Assembly (NCBI GenBank): GCA_024704765.1
Contig: JAKMXF010000222.1
Span: 1 to 64,000, forward strand
Source of the DNA: Oopsacas minuta
Lineage: Eukaryota; Porifera; Hexactinellida; Lyssacinosida; Leucopsacidae
Direction: 5' to 3'
DNA: 64,000 nt
The notes under the pieces are model-generated. The model had not been told where the DNA came from and did not search any database. It saw nothing but the letters and a program-made list of their open reading frames with translations. This document shows, in pieces, positions 47,367-58,204 of this stretch (the first letter of the stretch is position 1; each line of letters starts with the position of its first letter). The position numbers were made by a program, and so were the translations under genes.

Positions 47367-49767
47367 TTATATCTGCTGTACATTTTGTTGCTGCTTATAA
47401 CGATACTCTAGAGATGAGGTACCCATAACAGCTGATTCTGTGACGTATACTGAATTAACCTCTGTACCAGGTAGGTCAAACATCGCGTCTAGTAACAGTT
47501 TCTCTAGGATAGCTCTAAGTCCTCTAGCACCTAATATATAAGATCAATACAATTACGGTAGATGCCGGTTATAAGAACATGTATTGCTATTCCCACGGGT
47601 TCTTATAACCAGAATCCACTGCACTTAATCTTATACGTAGTTAACTCACCAGTCTCTTTCTGCTTAGCTAATTTAGCTATAGCACAAAGAGCTTCAATAG
47701 AAAAGCTTAGTTGTATCTTATCCATATCAAACAGGTGTTGGTACTGCGGTATAAGAGCATTCATGGGCTCTGTGAGTATCTTAACCAGGTCACCTTCTGT
47801 TAGAGGACTGAATGGTACTATTATAGGTAATCTCCCTACAAACTCTGGTATCATACCGAATGTTATAAGATCTTTGGATTCAGCTTCTCGCATAAGGAGA
47901 GGGTCTACTGTCTCTTCTTCATTCTATAATTCAGATTAAATAAAATTCGTTAAAACGATAATATATTCTACTTACATTACTAGAATCTGGTTTCTGAGCT
48001 TCAGAACTGCGACTAATAACAGGAGCTCCAAACCCAATCAACTTCTTCTCTTTCCTCACAGCTATAATCTTGTTAATACCAGAGAATGCTCCAGCTGCAA
48101 TGAATAATATATTAGAAGTGTTAATAGTAACGGAGTTACTCTCTGCTCCTCTCCTCCTGCTTTTATCTGGTATATTAACAGAAGATCCTTCCAGCAACTT
48201 TAACAAACCTAAACAAATATAGTAGTAACGATATAACTAGAGTATATGTATAATCAGTACATACCTTGTTGTACTCCCTCTCCACTGACATCTTTCAGAT
48301 ATCTCTGTCCTCCGCTAACACAAGCTATCTTATCCACTTCATCTAAGAATACTATACCTGTCTCAGCTCTCTCTACAGAGCCTCTAGACTCATGTACTAG
48401 TTTAACTACAACAGATTCAATATCCTCTCCTACATATCCTGCTTGTGTTAGTACAGTACAATCACAAATAGCTAATGGGACATCTAGATACCTGTAATAT
48501 ATAGCATAAATATGCACTACTGCATTAATTGGGGACTGCGTAACCTCTACAAATGGGGTGACAGGGACGCCGAAATAATACCCTGGCCCCACAGGCCTCG
48601 TTAGTGGAGGTTACACTGTATTATATTAAACTCACTTAGCTAATGTTTGTACGAGCAGAGTCTTGCCAGATCCTGTAGGTCCTAGCATTAATATATTACT
48701 TTTGTCCAATAACGTAGCGGGAGTAGGTTTATGTCTCTTCTCACTTGATGACGTCATATCTTGCTGTTCCTTATTAGAAGTAAGAGTACCTTCATTCAGT
48801 CTTTCTATTAGCTCCTATTAGAATATACTTATACAGAACTGCTACAGTAAACAGCTGTTAATTAGCTACCTGGTAGTCTTTAGGAGGCTTAATAGGTACT
48901 AGAATAGATGTAAGAGGTATACCTTTCATATCGTTAGACTGGTGCCATAGTTTCGGCTCGTCTTGTTCACTACTAGCACTTGTATTAGCAGCGGACTTTG
49001 CATTTAAACTACACAAAATAATATCCATGGTTCATCTGTAGTATAAGATATATAATTAATGGGAGTTATACCTTAATCGTTTGTAATGGTTATACACGGC
49101 TACAGCAAGTACCTTCTTAGCATGATCTTGTCCTACTACATACAAATCGAGATGTTTGTATATCTCTTTAGGAGTAGGTACCCCGTTATTGAAAGGAGAA
49201 TTATTCTTATCAAGATCTTCTTCATCAAATTCATCATCAGGAAGTGAACTAGCAGTACTTATATCATTTCCCAGCTGTTCAGATTCCTGCTGTATTTCCT
49301 CTTTAGTTAGTTCCCCAAGGAATTTGTTATCATTGTTAAGTCTGTAGAGACGATTGCAGTTCTCACATCTCGCGAAATTCGAGTGAGAAATGGGATAGAG
49401 GAGGAGAGGGTGTTTACAGTAGTGACACACTAATGTGTCGCCTGTGCTATCACTGCCATTTCCTGTTACATCATCTGATTTAAACCTAGCAACTAGATCA
49501 ATACATTGGAATTTAGTGGTGAATAAAATACCTTAGAGAAATAGTGCTAGATATCTTGGAGTAGATATTTGTATTTAAATACAAGTATAGAGTGTTATGT
49601 GTGAAGTTCCGCGATGTTATATTCATGATAGGAGAGGTGTTGTGTGCCAGCTGTGAGGCTGAGGTGTGAATTTTCGCATGTGTAGTCAGATGGTATGTAC
49701 AGTGTAGATGTACAATGCAACCTCTAATCCATTGCAGACTCTGTTTACCTCTAGCATGTAGCATCAT
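47367..49767 (-). CDS. CLPX: Mitochondrial ClpX AAA+ unfoldase
   Basis: Eight exons (49767-49532, 49485-49072, 49008-48870, 48814-48636, 48491-48265, 48208-47976, 47923-47650, 47530-47367) give 621 residues (human 633). Exon 1 encodes a basic, hydroxylated presequence fit for mitochondrial import. A zinc-binding N domain (CHYC...CENC) is followed by the AAA+ core: GPTGSGKT Walker [12 protein letters not shown]alker [13 protein letters not shown], and [12 protein letters not shown] with the sensor-2 [13 protein letters not shown]. ClpX unfolds substrates for ClpP and remodels matrix enzymes such as ALAS. Two introns are enlarged by inserted inverted-repeat elements (listed separately). The C-terminus is shorter than human, ending QQQNVQQI. 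Confidence 0.96.
47548..47624. mobile_element. MITE-like inverted-repeat element in CLPX intron 7
   Basis: The 12-bp arm GGTTATAAGAAC occurs at about 47567 and again inverted at about 47600, near TA and CAGTGGA-type ends. The element nearly fills the 119-nt intron (47531-47649). The arm resembles pogo/Tigger-type termini, but no transposase is present. Confidence 0.6.
48527..48620. mobile_element. MITE-like element, family B, in CLPX intron 4
   Basis: Terminal arms GCGTAACCTCTAC (left) and, inverted, CAGTGTAACCTCCAC (right) flank a GC-richer core with TGACAGGGACGCC. The same end (GAGGTTACACTGTA) recurs at 60176. It occupies most of the 144-nt intron 48492-48635 of CLPX. It is non-coding and would need a transposase elsewhere. 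Confidence 0.65.
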
Positions 49768-49785
49768 GTCTTGTTACAGGTGTGG

Positions 49786-49799
49786 AATTTCGCGAAATT
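49786..49799. promoter_or_regulatory. 14-bp palindrome AATTTCGCGAAATT upstream of CLPX
   Basis: A perfect palindrome 19 bp upstream of the CLPX ATG, with a second TTTCGCGG 20 bp further. TTTCGCG resembles E2F-type sites. The same CGCG-centred word is common elsewhere in this window, also in exons, so a regulatory role is only a guess. Confidence 0.35.
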
Positions 49800-50007
49800 T
49801 GGATTATATTAACATCTATTTCGCGGTTATCACGCTACACTCACGAATGTATTAATATATCCTAAAATAATTAAATAGACATATAAGCATGTATAATACA
49901 TCAAAATATTCATATATAGGATACAGGTGAGTGTGGAATTTCAGTTTGTGAAATCTAGAAATAAAATTGCGTCAATGATCTTTAAAACTGTTAAAAACCG
50001 CGAACAG

Positions 50008-51912
50008 TCATACAGAGTTCTCCGGGAGTTTGCTTAGACTCTCGTAGTTAATTCTTGAGAGTCTCTGGCTGTCTATCATCCGCATGAGAGAGGACATGGA
50101 GGCAAAAGACCCGAAATCTATGCTGTCACAGAAACTTCTATCGTGCTCGCTATGTCTCGCATTAGGCATATTCTGTTCAAATCGACTGGTTACGGTGCCT
50201 GCGGTTATTCGCGCCTCTGGTTCCTTGTACGTACAATCTAGTATCGTTATTCTAGCACGTGACAATAGATTATGGTCCTTCCACTCATTTGGCATAGATA
50301 ACAGTCTATCAATAGGAGTCTGGTGTAGGTCTTTCAGCTGATGAATCAGTTGAGTTCTGTTAAGTCTAGATTTGTCTAAGAGAGATCCCTGCACCAGATC
50401 AGAGAATGGGATCTTATGTTCTAGGCATAGAGAAGGACCATTCTCAATCTCACATCTACAGAATATCTCCCAGAGCACTAGGCCTAGTGAGAACACATCC
50501 ATCTGTTTGAAACTATCCAAATTCTTTAAGTTAATCTTAGCAGTCAGAGCCTCTGGAGCCATATAGAAGGGTGTTCCTACTTGTCCTGCGTTAGCGAAGC
50601 TTTCTTCTGTATGATTAGGATTGAGAGCTATAGCTAATCCCAGGTCTGATACACAACATGACATATTACCACGGATTAACACGTTAGAGCTCTTTATGTC
50701 TCTGTGAGCTATTGGACACTTAGCTACAGCAGAATAGCCTTTATCTGCACGAGCTAGCCCTGTATGTGAGTGTAGATAGCTTATACCGGAAGCTATCTCG
50801 AAGGAGAAGCGAGAAGCAACCTCCCAACTAAGAGTATTCATCTCTAAGAAGTTACAGAGAGATCCTCTAGAACATAGCTCCATCAGTAACACACCTTTAG
50901 TTACTAATTCTAACTGATTATTCTCCTCAATGAATCCTGAGTGTATATACCGTACTATATTAGGATGATATGTAGTCTCTTGTGAGAATATAGCTCTTTC
51001 TGATCTCCAAGCATTCATCTCAAAAGACAGCCAAACCTTACAAGCCATCTCTCTTCCGAGGTAAGTACATCGCCATACATGACCGTATTTACCCGATCCA
51101 ATCAACTCAGAGAGATGTAAGTCTGTTAGGATGGGTACACGGGCCAACTCAGGGTCCTCATGAAACCCCTCCGGACTGGATAGGGTAGCCATTTCATGAG
51201 GACAGGAAGTGGTCTTATCATCGGCTAGATGGTACGATGAGAAATCATTCCTAACCCTATAACACTTCCATATAAGGAGAGGACATATCATAAGTACTGC
51301 TATTAGAAACGCTACAAATACTCCTACAGCTATAAATGCTAAATACTCAGGGGGGATATGTACCAAGGTGGGTAGTGACGTCACTGTAGTGTTGTATATA
51401 GTAGTGTTGATGGGACTAGTAGGAAAAGATATGACGTCATGAAGAAATGAGAACTGTATCAGCTGATTACAATATGATGTGTTACAAGCGCAGAGAAATG
51501 GAGGGAATATGGTTGATCTCCGTGGATCGCTAGTATTTTGAGGCAGTAGAGAAGTGTTCATATAATTTTGTGTAAACAGAGATAGTATATAAGAACTGTT
51601 AGAAAACTCTACTGAGTTAGTAGCACTACAAGTGTCATTCAAATCTAATCTCCCAGGACTAGGACAGCCTATATACGTCATTTTATAGAAGTTTTCTGAT
51701 TTGGTGTTTGTAAGTAAGACCCGGCAATATGGACAGTCTTCTGTCTGGTTGCAATTAGCAGTACATTCGTAACGTGAAAAGCCGTTATCAGCTGTTAGTT
51801 CAAGTAGTCTGCATGTGATATCGCGATTATTAGCACAAGTGTAGCATATTACAGCAGAAGAGGGAGTGATTACACAGTAAATTGCAATGAGAATAATAAT
51901 TATTTGCAACAT
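50008..51912 (-). CDS. TGFBR2-like: TGF-beta superfamily type II receptor serine/threonine kinase
   Basis: Intronless, 634 residues. Signal peptide (1-20), cysteine-rich three-finger ectodomain (22-149, closing with CACNTSYCN), one membrane helix (about 189-215), then a kinase: glycine loop IGSGKYGHVW (271-280), Lys292, HRD at 403-405 in HRDIKSSN, and APE at 452-454. No GS box precedes the kinase. NAGQVGTPFYMAPE with INLKNLDSFKQMDVFSL matches the type II signature (SGQVGTARYMAPE, NLENVESFKQTDVYSM of TGFBR2). The metal-binding motif reads SDLG (422-425), the form usual in type I receptors, instead of DFG. It should phosphorylate type I receptors after ligand binding at the plasma membrane. Assignment to TGFBR2 rather than ACVR2/BMPR2 is tentative. 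Confidence 0.9.
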   Translation of the reverse strand: MLQIIIILIAIYCVITPSSAVICYTCANNRDITCRLLELTADNGFSRYECTANCNQTEDCPYCRVLLTNTKSENFYKMTYIGCPSPGRLDLNDTCSATNSVEFSNSSYILSLFTQNYMNTSLLPQNTSDPRRSTIFPPFLCACNTSYCNQLIQFSFLHDVISFPTSPINTTIYNTTVTSLPTLVHIPPEYLAFIAVGVFVAFLIAVLMICPLLIWKCYRVRNDFSSYHLADDKTTSCPHEMATLSSPEGFHEDPELARVPILTDLHLSELIGSGKYGHVWRCTYLGREMACKVWLSFEMNAWRSERAIFSQETTYHPNIVRYIHSGFIEENNQLELVTKGVLLMELCSRGSLCNFLEMNTLSWEVASRFSFEIASGISYLHSHTGLARADKGYSAVAKCPIAHRDIKSSNVLIRGNMSCCVSDLGLAIALNPNHTEESFANAGQVGTPFYMAPEALTAKINLKNLDSFKQMDVFSLGLVLWEIFCRCEIENGPSLCLEHKIPFSDLVQGSLLDKSRLNRTQLIHQLKDLHQTPIDRLLSMPNEWKDHNLLSRARITILDCTYKEPEARITAGTVTSRFEQNMPNARHSEHDRSFCDSIDFGSFASMSSLMRMIDSQRLSRINYESLSKLPENSV

Positions 51913-52174
51913 TTCTTGAATATTGTACTGTTCTCTGCTAGTATTCCAATAAATACAGTCTAATATACATATAATGTTGGTGTATAAATAACAAATTAGA
52001 CTAGATTGATAAGTTAATTATGTGATATCAGTAGACAAAGTCTTTAAGCAAGTTGCTATGTGGTTGCTAGGGTGCAGAGAATGGAATGCATTTTGTGGCT
52101 CAGTAATTGAATAAATTACATTGTTGGTTTGTTGTAATTCAATTATTTAATTTTAACATATGCTACTAAAATAT

Positions 52175-53182
52175 TTAAGTTGTCATATTAAACTCAGACA
52201 TAAGAACACCAATTGGCTCTCCACATTTCACACTTGTACTAGGGGTGACAATAAACGCGAAATCTTTAGGAGCTTCAAATACTAATACAATGGTAGAACC
52301 TAATTTAAACTCACCAACTTCCTGTCCTATCTGTATAACATTATCAAGCTTGTACTCCTTAGTATTCAAGTCCTGCGTATTTGTGTGTATTTCTGGTAGA
52401 AATGTTATTTGTATATTTCCAACGTTATACGCACCTACAGCTACAAATGAGAAGAATCCCCATTGCCACTCTCCAGTCAATGCAACACGCTCATTCTTAC
52501 TGAAAATATTTGATACCCACTTCAGTATCCATGGAGACACGGGTAGCAGATCCCTAGGGAAATGTATAGCATGTTTCGCCCGCCAATCAGCTGGTGAGTG
52601 GAAGTGATGATAATCTCCAGGAGAAAGATATAGAGTCATAAAATAGAACACTCTGTCTTGATTAGAATGCGGTACTTCACACCCTAGCAATGATGCTACG
52701 GAATATTTTCTACCTTTAATTTGCTCGATAGTCAAATCAGCTGATACTATACCGAAATTCAACACCTTGCCATCGCAAGGAGCTGCTAAAGGATGGTCAG
52801 AGCAAATGGGTCGCGAATTCGGCTTCAATTCGCGAGAAAAAAAATCAGACAGAGTGGAAAATTTCGCGATATCAGAGACCAGAGATTCTCTCAAATCACA
52901 CTTGAATATTTTAGCGTATATAGAAATAAAATGTGAAGAAAATGTTGTATTAGTAAATCGCCCCCATAACCGTGATAAAAACCGCGTGGGTACAACCCTA
53001 ACCATTTCATAGACTTCATGCTTATTCATAGATGTCTTATTCCTTCCGAAATATAACATCCAATAATAACTTCCTACACCCAATAATGCTGATAATGCTA
53101 ACACATTCCTCAATCTGTATCTCTTGGTCGTTAAAGTGTGAATATTCGCAATGGAGAAGTGTCTGAACATAACACGAGCCAT
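52175..53182 (-). CDS. PISD: Phosphatidylserine decarboxylase, mitochondrial
   Basis: Intronless, 335 residues. An arginine-rich N-terminus and a hydrophobic segment (about 27-45) fit import into the inner mitochondrial membrane. The decarboxylase body includes LSDFFSRELKPNSRPI, CDGKVLNFG with Asp137, and YHHFHSPADW with His195. The self-cleavage motif LGST lies at 294-297; splitting before Ser296 makes the pyruvoyl group and the small alpha chain. The Asp-His-Ser triad appears complete, so the enzyme should convert phosphatidylserine to phosphatidylethanolamine. Length is in the range of the family (human about 375-409). Confidence 0.96.
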   Translation of the reverse strand: MARVMFRHFSIANIHTLTTKRYRLRNVLALSALLGVGSYYWMLYFGRNKTSMNKHEVYEMVRVVPTRFLSRLWGRFTNTTFSSHFISIYAKIFKCDLRESLVSDIAKFSTLSDFFSRELKPNSRPICSDHPLAAPCDGKVLNFGIVSADLTIEQIKGRKYSVASLLGCEVPHSNQDRVFYFMTLYLSPGDYHHFHSPADWRAKHAIHFPRDLLPVSPWILKWVSNIFSKNERVALTGEWQWGFFSFVAVGAYNVGNIQITFLPEIHTNTQDLNTKEYKLDNVIQIGQEVGEFKLGSTIVLVFEAPKDFAFIVTPSTSVKCGEPIGVLMSEFNMTT

Positions 53183-53324
53183 AAACTACTATTATTAGCT
53201 AAATGATTATAAGCAGGTCAGTTAATAAATGTAACATCTTACAAACAGTAATATCTAATACAGTTATATATCCGTAAGTAGAACAACAAGGTATTATTAA
53301 TCTCTTTGATTCAATCATCTGGAA

Positions 53325-54869
53325 TTATAGATAGGGTCCAAATATGTTCCCATCAGGGGGCTCCTTGCCCCATCTAGGTTCCCTCCCAGGATTGGGGAAC
53401 ATTCCAGGAATAGGACCGACAGGATCGAACCTAGGACGTATACCTCCTCTGATACCGCCCAGGGGATTATTAGGGGCGGAGAAAGGGAGACCTGGCCCTG
53501 AAAAGGGGTCCAAATCATGTGACCCTCCTATTATGAGCGGATTGTGTCCAGGCCCGTGTAGAGGAGCAGGGAGGAATTGTCCATGAGGAGGGTACACACT
53601 TGGTACAGGATCATTCTCCAAAATAAACTCCCTTTCTTTCCTCGCTTTCTGAGCTCTCTTCTCCTCAGAATATACTTGTTTGTATTTACGTTGATAATCC
53701 ATAACTCCGTGTACATACACATCAGGGAAGTCACGTGTAAGCAGACTACGCCAAATATTAGGAAAGTGTGACATTTCGTTAATATTATGGTTTACAAGAG
53801 ACACAGATACAAGGGAATGTAGGTCTAAGAAACCGAGTATTCTCAGTAACAACTCTGGACATAGTCTATCTAATCCAGCTGGTTTATTACCAGAAAGCTC
53901 TTGAATCTGTTTAAGCAATGGAGACACGAGTTTACGAGTAAGTTCATAAGTCAATCTCCTCGGACTAATGAATATATCAGCTGAATGATAATCAATGAAA
54001 GCAGATAGCATCAGTGTATGTGATACCGTAAATGCTGTATCCAGACATATTGTAATATTAGTGAGATTAGGACTGACACTAACTAGAATAACAAATATAG
54101 AAGTATCAGGCAGTAACTTCTCGTGTTTATACTCCAGCTTAATAGTATCTATTTGGTTAGATGAATCAGCTGGTAGAGTGAGGGGTCTCACTGATCTGAA
54201 GTTATGCTTAAGCATCAATAAGTGTAGGAATATACAGAGAGATTGGTGGGAATTAGACGGACACATGTCTGCCATAAACTGCTCTATGTTTATAGAGGTG
54301 TCATTAACCGCGAGGATTGGCTTTGGTTGATTAGAAGGAGGTGCTTGCATTGTCTGTAGATTTATATTCTCACACTCCACTTCACGCTCATTAATTCGCG
54401 GTTTTTCACACCTCCCAACATCCATCTTTCCCTCCAACTCCTGATTAGATAGAATTATATTAACCAAATCAGATGTATTAGGAACTATGCCAGGAGGGAA
54501 ATTAACTATTGCAAATTCTATCTGATATTTATTGAATCCCATGTTACACATCTCTTCCCTAATGACGTCATAAGAAAATCCACATGGTGTACTCATAGCA
54601 TCCTTGGATGTGTCAAAGGTACGAGTGGGTACTTGAGTGAGGATCTTAATCGCATCCCCTGATACTATCCCCAAATCACTGATACACATGGAGGGCTCCA
54701 CAGGATTTAGGGGGGTCTTGCCATTCAATGATATATCAAAATCTGTCAGGAATAATCCCTCTTGAGTTAGTCTGTCAGAAACAATAGCTTTAAGCTGATC
54801 AAACCGAGTAGAAGGTAGTACATCTGATATGTAGAAACTACTCTGATTGTACTTAATACGGAGCTTCAT
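53325..54869 (-). CDS. FBXO7: F-box only protein 7
   Basis: Intronless, 514 residues (human 522). N-terminal ubiquitin-like domain (1-80), FP domain shared with PI31 (about 185-320), F-box (about 333-380: LCPELLLRILGFLDLHSLVS) and a proline/glycine-rich PI31-like tail with IRPRFDPVGPIPG. FBXO7 is the substrate-binding part of an SCF ubiquitin ligase; it binds PI31 and proteasome subunits and supports mitophagy (human PARK15). An extra segment at about 100-145 (EEMCNMGFNKYQIEFAIVNF) looks like a UBA domain, which I do not know from human FBXO7. Confidence 0.92.
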   Translation of the reverse strand: MKLRIKYNQSSFYISDVLPSTRFDQLKAIVSDRLTQEGLFLTDFDISLNGKTPLNPVEPSMCISDLGIVSGDAIKILTQVPTRTFDTSKDAMSTPCGFSYDVIREEMCNMGFNKYQIEFAIVNFPPGIVPNTSDLVNIILSNQELEGKMDVGRCEKPRINEREVECENINLQTMQAPPSNQPKPILAVNDTSINIEQFMADMCPSNSHQSLCIFLHLLMLKHNFRSVRPLTLPADSSNQIDTIKLEYKHEKLLPDTSIFVILVSVSPNLTNITICLDTAFTVSHTLMLSAFIDYHSADIFISPRRLTYELTRKLVSPLLKQIQELSGNKPAGLDRLCPELLLRILGFLDLHSLVSVSLVNHNINEMSHFPNIWRSLLTRDFPDVYVHGVMDYQRKYKQVYSEEKRAQKARKEREFILENDPVPSVYPPHGQFLPAPLHGPGHNPLIIGGSHDLDPFSGPGLPFSAPNNPLGGIRGGIRPRFDPVGPIPGMFPNPGREPRWGKEPPDGNIFGPYL

Positions 54870-55089
54870 GCTACTTTTTAACTAATTAAAATTAGGATAA
54901 AAAGTGAAAATTACTATTTATACGTTTGTATGATCTAAAATTAGAACAAAATGGTCCAATCATTGCATTATTAGTTCATCATTAATTAAAGTTTGCTATT
55001 ATTAGATGGCTGTTTATGTACATAAATATGATACTAAGAGATGAATAAATGACGTCATATATGATGTTTTAAGTGTTAAAATTCGCATA

Positions 55090-58000
55090 TCAAATGGCTC
55101 TTTTATCAAGAATGTCAGTAATTAGTTTAACGTTAATATGCTGTATTTGTGAGTCGTCTGTGTTTGAAGGTGTGAAGAATAGTTGTTTAATGTTTCTATT
55201 CTCTTGTAACAAATCTAACAGTCTCTGTAGTACTTGTTTGGATAGGTAGTTACCTTTCAGGGATAAAGTGTGAATAGCCGCATTAGAAAAAAGGAAATTG
55301 AAGAGTTCTAACAATTCTGGTTCCTGTAGCTCTGTGTTATCCAGGTGGAGTTCTTTGAGATTAGGTGTGTGCAAGGAATCGAATCTAATCGCGTTTTTTA
55401 ACACATTTCCTGATAGGTTAACTGAAGTTAAATGTACCAAAGAGTTCAATACATTAGTGATAGGGGACTCTAATCGTATATCACAATATGAAGTGTTAAA
55501 TTCCGCTAACTTGGGAGCAGCTACTGCTAGGTTATTCATAAAAACGATAAAGTGATCGGGTGATATAACAGAGTGTGAAATTTCGAGTGTTTCTGTCTGC
55601 TGTAAATATTCTAAAATAATGTTTAAATGATCCTTGGTTAATTCACTATGTGTTATCTGTATTTTATTGATAGCAACCATGTGTGTAAATAAAGTGTCAA
55701 GATGATTAGGTGTGAAATTCCGCGTATTTTCTAATATTAAACTGTGTATAGTATTATCCTGTATCAGTTGAACCAATTCCTCAATCTGTGTATGTGTTAA
55801 ATTCCGCGTTATATGAAGAGAAGTTCCTATAAAGTATGTGTAAGCTCCTATAGAGTATGTACAATACAGAGTTGTAAGACTATTAACAAACCTGATATAA
55901 TGTATGGAGTAATACAATTATTAGTATCGTTATTAGTAACCATGGATAAAGGAGATGAAGTGACATCAGCAGAGGTGTGAACAGATGTGTTTAATTCCAC
56001 AGCTGTATTATCAACCTCAGGTGAGGATAAGAAGACACTATTCTGCGGAGAATTATCGAGATTATCAGTAACAGAATCCACACCATGGATACTAGTACCT
56101 ACATTATGAGTAGGAATATTTATATCTTCTACTTCAGTTATAGCAAGCTGTTGCTCTGTAACAATAATATAATTAGTATTAGTATTATTCGTAAGATACC
56201 ATGGATATACCTGCTATTATATTCTCTACGAGTGCTTCACTGAAGGCTGGAGAAACTGCTGTAAGAGCTGAGGGTACCAGTAATCTATCATCAGGTGTAA
56301 CGTGACCAAGAGAAGAGCTATAATCACGAGACATAGCAGTGTATGAAGATTGTGATGTAGATGATACAGTGTTAGATACCGCAGAATCAGGTCGTATCTC
56401 TGATTCAGATTGACTCTCATCCAGATCACTGTCTAGACTGACAGAACTAGTTCCATCTGAATCAGAAGACAATGAGGATCTTCTGGACACCATCTCCGGG
56501 ACCTCAAGATTTTCTTCAACCTGTGGGTATGCAGGTACAATACCTTCTGGTATACTCGCGGCATTTAAGGCCTCTGTATCTTCTAATTTAATCGCGGTTT
56601 TTACCACCTCATTATCTTCTCCTGCACTTGATGACACTTCATCAAACTCGCTAGAAAAGTAGCTAACCTCTTTATTAACACTTAATATCGATGTGTTTAC
56701 CCATGCTTCTTTTATATGAGAATTCTTATGAGAATTATTAATACTAGATTTCTCTGCTACTATGAACTTGTCTGTCTATAAATAGCTACAATAAATAATC
56801 ATAAATTCATAATAAAGTATTTACCTCTATTTCAGCTTGACATTTGAAACATGGTGTAGCATCCTTGACAGATACCCACTCGTAGTGACAGGTCTTACCA
56901 CCACCTCCTACCCTGTGTCCCGGTTTATAACGGTACTCACAGCAAGCACTCAATCTAGCATCTACTAGTCCACTCAGATAGAAAGTTAATCCTAGAGTAG
57001 AGTCCATATGTCTTCTGGATATGAATGAGAATCTGGAGCCTGGAGACAGATATCCATGGTACACTAATACAGCATTACCTCCACAGTGCTGTTGATATAC
57101 AGACACATCAGATTGAGTTTCTATAACAGAATACCTTAACTATATTCCAATAAAATAGTGTTAGTATTACCTTGTATTGTTTTACCATTAAGCTTAATCC
57201 CTCTGCCTTTATATAGAAGTGTAATAGTAGCTTTAGATTGTACAAGAGGAGTACCTCCGTAAACAGGTTTAATAACATTCCTTCTGTGCATATTGGTAAC
57301 ATGGTATTGTGTGTTACGTAACTCTGTCTTCCCACTACTAACAACAATACCATTATATTACGTCACAATATATCAATAAGCTACAAACCTCTTGTAACTA
57401 GGGTGTGCATTCTTAGATGGTGGTTTAGGAACATAAGGAGAATTTCTGTAAAGAGATCTTAGAGAGCTAGAGCCTATAGACTGAGAGGATTTAGTAGTAG
57501 CAGTACTGGGTGTAATAAGATCTCTATCTGGTACCACAGGAGTAGACTTAATCCCTAGTGCATTACTGTCTGCACGAGACAGAGGTGTGAAATTTCGCTC
57601 CCTGACATACGCAGGATGATGTCTCTCTGCTTGTAATCTAATACGGTCTGCTAATGCGTAGTTAGATTGTAGTAGTTGCCTATTACAACACAAATAAATA
57701 TACAATCAACTCCCGTCATATCGAAGTCTTAAATTTATACAAATGTGATCCCAAACCGTCAATGCAACATAAATTCGGTCGGTTATATCGAAGTAATCAT
57801 CGCGGTCCCTTGAGCTTCGATATAACGTGAGTTAACAGTACGTATATATACCTGTGTCTATGCTCAGCTCCTCTCCTCACTACATCTTCCTCTCTTACTC
57901 TCCGTCTCTGCTGCTGAAACTTATCTCTATCCATCTTCTCCTTAACCTCCCGTCTGTGTACCACAGCTCTCCATTCCTCCTCTCCAACAACCTCACCACC

Positions 58001-58126
58001 CCCTTTAATCAGTCCCTGTCTTCTCAGATGTCTTCTAACAGCAGGTCTTGACAGATACTGTCCTAGATGTTCATCCAGCAAGCTGTTATAAGTCGCGAGG
58101 TAGCTCATATCAGCCCTCGCGGCCAT
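55090..58126 (-). CDS. ERICH3-like: ERICH3-like (DUF4590) protein with C-terminal leucine-rich region
   Basis: Seven exons (58126-57852, 57679-57389, 57334-57171, 57120-56825, 56775-56211, 56155-55892, 55847-55090) keep one phase throughout and give 870 residues. The N-terminus (MAARADMSYLATYNSLLDEH, then RPAVRRHLRRQGLI) matches vertebrate ERICH3. Exons 3-4 carry DUF4590: VYQQHCGGNAVLVYHGYL, FISRRHMDSTLGLTF and ATPCFKCQAEIE. Exon 5 is acidic and serine-rich. The last exon encodes about 250 residues of leucine-rich repeats (LVHLTSVNLSGN, LHTPNLKELHLDNTEL, IHTLSLKGNYLSKQ). Mammalian ERICH3 is linked to cilia and vesicle biology and, as far as I know, lacks LRRs. The exon 6 frame also ends in a TAG at 55848, inside the proposed acceptor, so two separate products cannot be excluded. 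Confidence 0.75.
57701..57840. mobile_element. MITE-like element, family A, copy 1 (ERICH3-like intron 1)
   Basis: 140 bp with inverted ends: left CAACTCCCGTCATATCGAAG, right (reverse complement) TTAACTCACGTTATATCGAAG, both beginning at TAC. The interior (GAAGTCTTAAAT, TACAAATGTGATCCCAAACC) is shared with copy 3 at 63316. It sits in the 172-nt first intron of the ERICH3-like gene. Confidence 0.8.
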
Positions 58127-58204
58127 AACAATACTCTAATTCAGACAAAATATAATAATAATAAATATAATATTAAGTGAATAATTAATCACAAAAATAT
58201 GTGA

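Noticed and set aside
50008..51912. Calling the kinase a type I TGF-beta receptor because of DLG
   Set aside because: There is no GS box, and the activation segment and helix F region match type II receptors.
55848..55917. Treating the LRR region as a separate gene starting at 55917
   Set aside because: That start lies in the upstream exon/intron and reads out of the ERICH3-like frame; a 44-nt GT-AG intron joins both parts in phase, so the fusion model is preferred (kept as an alternative).
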